DNA of 64,000 nt from Cystobacter ferrugineus (lineage in GTDB: Bacteria; Myxococcota; Myxococcia; Myxococcales; Myxococcaceae), in contig NZ_MPIN01000001.1 of the NCBI RefSeq assembly GCF_001887355.1, positions 783,932 through 847,931 on the forward strand, written 5' to 3'. Within the stretch, counting starts at the first letter, position 1, and each line of letters starts with the position of its first letter. The position numbers and the translations under genes are program-made. The notes beneath the pieces were generated by a model. That model had not been told where the DNA came from. It saw only the letters and a program-made list of their open reading frames with translations, and did no database searches. Shown one piece after another: positions 60,824-64,000 of the stretch.

Positions 60824-61192
60824 ATGGCTAAGCGGGTGCTGGTCGTCGACGATGCCATCTTCATGCGCAACATGATCAAGGACATCTTCGCGTCCGGTGG
60901 CTTCGAGGTCGTCGGAGAGGCGGCCAACGGGCTGGAGGCCGTGGAGAAGTACAAGGAACTCAAGCCGGACCTCACGACGATGGACATCGTCATGCCCTTC
61001 AAGAGCGGCATCGAGGCCACGCGCGAAATCATCAAGTTCGATGGTAACGCGGTGGTCATCATGTGCTCGGCCCTGGGGCAGGAGAGCCTGGTGATGGAGG
61101 CCATCGAGGCGGGTGCCTCGGACTTCATCGTCAAACCGTTCCGCGCCGAGGACGTCCTGGCGGTCGTCAAAAAGGTTTTGGGTGAGGGCTGA
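60824..61192 (+). CDS. cheY: CheY-like single-domain response regulator
   Basis: A 122-residue receiver domain with the acidic pair in VLVVDDAIFMRNMIKDI, the phospho-acceptor Asp in LTTMDIVMPFKSG, Ser in VIMCSALGQES and Lys in DFIVKPFRAED. There is no output domain, so it signals by binding a target such as a motility switch. GGAGG lies 9 nt before the ATG at 60824; the in-frame start upstream was rejected. It sits between CheW and CheA and is the probable substrate of the latter. Confidence 0.92.
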   Translation: MAKRVLVVDDAIFMRNMIKDIFASGGFEVVGEAANGLEAVEKYKELKPDLTTMDIVMPFKSGIEATREIIKFDGNAVVIMCSALGQESLVMEAIEAGASDFIVKPFRAEDVLAVVKKVLGEG

Positions 61193-61229
61193 GTCCCTCC
61201 CATGAATCGATGAATCACCGAGGCTGGAC

Positions 61230-63431
61230 ATGACCATGGACATGTCCCGCTACCTCGGCCTGTTCCTGACCGAGGCGAGCGAGCATCTGGAAGGACTGGG
61301 CCGGGACCTCGTGCAACTCGAGCGCGAGGGCGCGCGGGCCGTGGTGGACTCGATGTTCCGCCACGCGCACTCGGTCAAGGGCATGGCCTCGTCGATGGGC
61401 TTCGAGTCCATCGCGGTGCTCGCCCACCGTGTGGAGGACCTGGTGGACGCCATCCGCCAGGACCCCGGCCGCCTGGAGCGCACCCTGGTGGACCTGCTCC
61501 TGGCCGCCACCGACGCGATGCTCGCCCAGGTGCGCTGTGTGGCCGACAACCGCACGCCCGAGGATGCCTCGGCGCTGCTCGGGCAGCTCGCCGAACGCGT
61601 GAGCGTGCTCACCGGCCAGGCTCCCTCCGCCACGCGGGTGCTCAGCCGGCTGACCGACTCCATCGCCTCGGCGACCGTGTCGGTGCCTCCCCCCGCTCCA
61701 GCGGCCCCTCCTCCCGCTCCGTCGGCTCCTCCCCCGGCTCCCGTCGAGCCCGCGCCCATCGTCGCCGCGCCGCCCGCGCCTCCCATCGAGCCCATGGGCG
61801 CCGACTTCCTGGCCGAGGTCTCCCCTGGCACGGGGAGCGCGAGCACCGCGGCGGCCCAACTCGCCACCTCGGTGGTGAAGGCCGTCAAGGCGCAGGAGCT
61901 GGCGCGGCCGGACACCGAGCCCAAGAAGCTGCCGCGCTGGACGATGCACCTGCGCATCTCCCCCACCTGCCAGACCCCGGGGGTTCGCGCCTTCCTGATG
62001 CACAAGCGGCTGCTGGGGGTGGGGACGCTGCACGACCTGCGCCCCGGGCTGGATGACCTCAAGGCCGGCCGCATCCCCGAGGGGAACATCCAGCTCGAGC
62101 TGGAGTCGGCCGAGTCCGAGGACGGCATCCGCAAGGCCCTGCGCAACGTGGCCGACGTGGAGCTCGTCTCCATGACGCCGGTGGTTGCCGCCGCCCCCGC
62201 GGCCAACCCCGCGAGCGCGCTGCAGGCCTCGGCGGAGGCCTCCCGGGGCGCCACCGCGACGGGGGCGGATGGCGTGCGCACGGTGCGCGTGCGCACGGAG
62301 CTGTTGGATCATTTCCTGGACACCGCGGGCGAGTTGTTGCTGGCCACCGCGCGCCTGCGCGAGCTGGGCAAGATGCTGCCGGAGGGCTCGCGCCCGCCCA
62401 TCGAGGAGGGCGTGTACCGGCTGCACACGCTGGTGAAGGATCTGCACGACAAGGTGATGAGCGCGCGCATGACGCCGCTGTCGACCATCACCGACCGGCT
62501 GCCCCGCGCGGCGCGCGACATCGCCCGGCGCAAGGAGCGCGAGGTGGAGCTGGTCATCACCGGCGCGGAGATCGAGCTGGACCGGGCCATCCTCGACGAC
62601 CTGGCGGATCCACTGCTGCACCTGTTGCGCAACTGCATCGACCATGGCCTGGAGTCGCCCGAGGAGCGCGTGGCGGCGGGCAAGCCGCCCCGGGGCCGGG
62701 TGGTGGTGTCGGTGCGGCGCGTGCGCGACCGCGTGGTGCTGGAGATGGAGGACGATGGCCGCGGCATGAACGTGGCGAAGCTCAAGGAGGCGGCGGTGGC
62801 CCGGGGCGCCGTGTCGCCCGAGGCCGCCGCGCGCATGGCGGACCGGGAAGCGCTCATGCTCTCGTGCCTGCCCGGCGTGTCCACCGCGAAGGACGTCTCG
62901 GAGATCTCCGGCCGCGGCGTGGGCATGGACGCCGTCAAGCGCGTGGCGGAGAACGTGGGCGGGACGCTGGAAATCGAGAGCGAGCTGGGCCGCGGCTCGC
63001 GCTTCACCCTGCGGCTGCCCCTGACGGTGGCCGTGGTGCAGCTGCTGCTCGTGTCGGTGGGGGAGGAAGTGTTCGGCCTGCCCATCGCCAAGGTGGTGGG
63101 CGCGCTGGAGGCCGACTCGGAGAAGCTCGAGCGCAGCCGGCAGATTCCGCTCCTGCCCCACAACCAGGGCCTGCTGCCGGTGTACGCCCTGGGCGAGCTG
63201 GTGGGAGTCGAGGCGTCGCCCCGCCGGGGGGGCGTGCGGCCCTATGTGGTGATGGAAGGCGATTCCGGCCGCGTCGCGCTCGCGGTCGACAAACTGATGG
63301 GGCAGGAAGAAGCGGTGCTCAAGCCGCTCTCCCGGCCCCTGGACTTGCTCCCAGGGCTTTCAGGGGTCACCATCCTGGGCACGGGCCGGCCGGTCTTCAT
63401 CCTGGACGTGCCAAGGTTGCTATCCGCGTGA
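61230..63431 (+). CDS. cheA: Chemotaxis histidine kinase CheA
   Basis: A 733-residue kinase. The P1 phosphotransfer domain (residues 1-120) has phospho-His47 in FRHAHSVKGMASSMGF. A Pro/Ala-rich linker (150-200) and a P2-like domain (WTMHLRISPTCQTPGVRA onward) follow. P3 dimerisation starts at VRTELLDHFLDTAGELLLA. The P4 ATPase has LLRNCIDHGLESPEER, MEDDGRGMN and ISGRGVGMDAVKRV. The P5 CheW-like domain ends the protein. No CheY-like receiver is fused to the C-terminus. It overlaps the following cheC-type gene by 4 bp (GTGA). It would phosphorylate the CheY encoded just upstream in response to the MCP. Confidence 0.95.
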   Translation: MTMDMSRYLGLFLTEASEHLEGLGRDLVQLEREGARAVVDSMFRHAHSVKGMASSMGFESIAVLAHRVEDLVDAIRQDPGRLERTLVDLLLAATDAMLAQVRCVADNRTPEDASALLGQLAERVSVLTGQAPSATRVLSRLTDSIASATVSVPPPAPAAPPPAPSAPPPAPVEPAPIVAAPPAPPIEPMGADFLAEVSPGTGSASTAAAQLATSVVKAVKAQELARPDTEPKKLPRWTMHLRISPTCQTPGVRAFLMHKRLLGVGTLHDLRPGLDDLKAGRIPEGNIQLELESAESEDGIRKALRNVADVELVSMTPVVAAAPAANPASALQASAEASRGATATGADGVRTVRVRTELLDHFLDTAGELLLATARLRELGKMLPEGSRPPIEEGVYRLHTLVKDLHDKVMSARMTPLSTITDRLPRAARDIARRKEREVELVITGAEIELDRAILDDLADPLLHLLRNCIDHGLESPEERVAAGKPPRGRVVVSVRRVRDRVVLEMEDDGRGMNVAKLKEAAVARGAVSPEAAARMADREALMLSCLPGVSTAKDVSEISGRGVGMDAVKRVAENVGGTLEIESELGRGSRFTLRLPLTVAVVQLLLVSVGEEVFGLPIAKVVGALEADSEKLERSRQIPLLPHNQGLLPVYALGELVGVEASPRRGGVRPYVVMEGDSGRVALAVDKLMGQEEAVLKPLSRPLDLLPGLSGVTILGTGRPVFILDVPRLLSA

Positions 63432-64000
63432 GCCCTCTTCCGAGCGACATTCAGCTGGACGCCCTCCGAGAGGTGGCGAATATCGGCTGCGGCCATGCCA
63501 TCAACGCGCTCGCGCGGTTGGTGGGTGGCCGCACCGTGAACCTGTCCATTCCCCGCGCCCTCGTGGCCGAGATCCCAGAGCTGACGGAGCTGCTGGGCGG
63601 GGCCGATGCGTCCGTGGTGGCGGCGAAGCTGGGCATGGACGGCGAGCTGAGCGGGGTGCTGCTGCTGGTGATGCCCACCGACGACAGCGTGGCGCTGGAG
63701 TCCCTGCTGCTACGGCGGGAGGACGCGCCGCTCGAGGAGCGCGAGAGCGCCCTGTCCGAGGCCGCCAACATCGTGGCGAGCGCGTGCCTGTCGGCCATCG
63801 GCATGCTCACCGGGTGGCGGCTGCTGCCCACGGTGCCGATGCTCCTGCGGGGCACGGCGGGCCCGGTGCTGACCGACGTGATGCGGGCCACCGGGAGCGA
63901 TGGCCGGGTCGTGGTGCTCGAGACGCGCTTCTCGTCCGTGGGCGTGCCCGCGGTGGCCGGCCAGATGTTGCTGCTGTTGGATCAGGAAAGCTCCCGGGCG
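63428..64000 (+). CDS. cheC: CheC-type CheY-phosphatase (truncated by window end)
   Basis: 191 codons are visible and the frame is still open at the edge. Two copies of the CheC/FliY phosphatase motif are present: LREVANIGCGHAINAL near residue 13 and LSEAANIVASACLSAI near residue 110, each with the Glu and Asn that position water for CheY-P hydrolysis. Two sites are typical of CheC rather than CheX. The GTG at 63428 overlaps the CheA stop (GTGA), so signal production and removal are coupled. CheD, the usual CheC partner, may follow beyond the window. Confidence 0.88.
   Translation, partial: MSPLPSDIQLDALREVANIGCGHAINALARLVGGRTVNLSIPRALVAEIPELTELLGGADASVVAAKLGMDGELSGVLLLVMPTDDSVALESLLLRREDAPLEERESALSEAANIVASACLSAIGMLTGWRLLPTVPMLLRGTAGPVLTDVMRATGSDGRVVVLETRFSSVGVPAVAGQMLLLLDQESSRA

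Overview
The window is high-GC bacterial DNA and looks like a chromosome segment of a myxobacterium, probably of the Cystobacter/Archangium type. The evidence is gene content: an MglA-type GTPase next to a sensor kinase, two PilT-family ATPases, a chemotaxis cluster, a TIGR02270-type HEAT protein, a PAAR-like/DUF2169 effector operon, an Imm52-like immunity remnant and many GTG starts with 4-bp gene overlaps. No rRNA, tRNA, CRISPR array or intact insertion sequence was found.

Layout. 1-5 kb: CPA1 antiporter, thiolase plus TetR regulator, a transglutaminase-like protein behind a probable sigma-54 promoter, and a collapsed glutamine synthetase remnant. 5.4-10.6 kb: a minus-strand type VI secretion accessory operon in the order DUF2169 protein, ketosynthase-like protein without catalytic residues, PAAR-like/deaminase toxin, SUKH immunity protein, HEAT protein. 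10.7-16.1 kb: housekeeping genes (EamA exporter, orphan HrcA, lipid kinase, HAD phosphatase, two lipoproteins). 16.3-20.3 kb: an overlapping run of site-2 protease, zinc-ribbon membrane protein and a RegB/RegA-like redox two-component system. 20.3-27.0 kb: glutathione peroxidase and a purine/ureide operon (flavoprotein, allantoinase, allantoicase, OHCU decarboxylase, HIU hydrolase, aldolase-like protein) with no recognisable uricase.

27.0-29.6 kb is a lower-GC accessory patch with a metzincin-like protease, a small exported partner and decayed toxin/immunity fragments. 29.6-37.1 kb: CBM3-GH16 protein, alpha/beta hydrolase, a two-component pair, a LigD-type polymerase convergent with an ATP-dependent DNA ligase, and an F420-NADP-reductase-like protein. 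37.2-44.7 kb: two paralogous FG-GAP repeat lipoproteins that share a leader with a hairpin; the second is interrupted by an in-frame TAG. Between them lies a BNR/YCF48-like protein. 44.8-49.0 kb: an ECF41-type sigma factor overlapping an FAD oxidoreductase, then an epoxide hydrolase bracketed by two same-orientation copies of a roughly 320-350 bp element that looks like a structured RNA.

49.3-64 kb: XPD/DinG-type helicase, two PilT-type ATPases, GNAT acetyltransferase, MglA-like GTPase with a PocR-domain histidine kinase, ThiL, and a chemotaxis operon (MCP, CheW, CheY, CheA, two-site CheC) that runs off the right edge. The most novel-looking signal is the paired RNA-like element around the epoxide hydrolase gene: its two copies keep the same hairpins while changing both sides of a stem. 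All family names come from reading the sequences; no database search was run.
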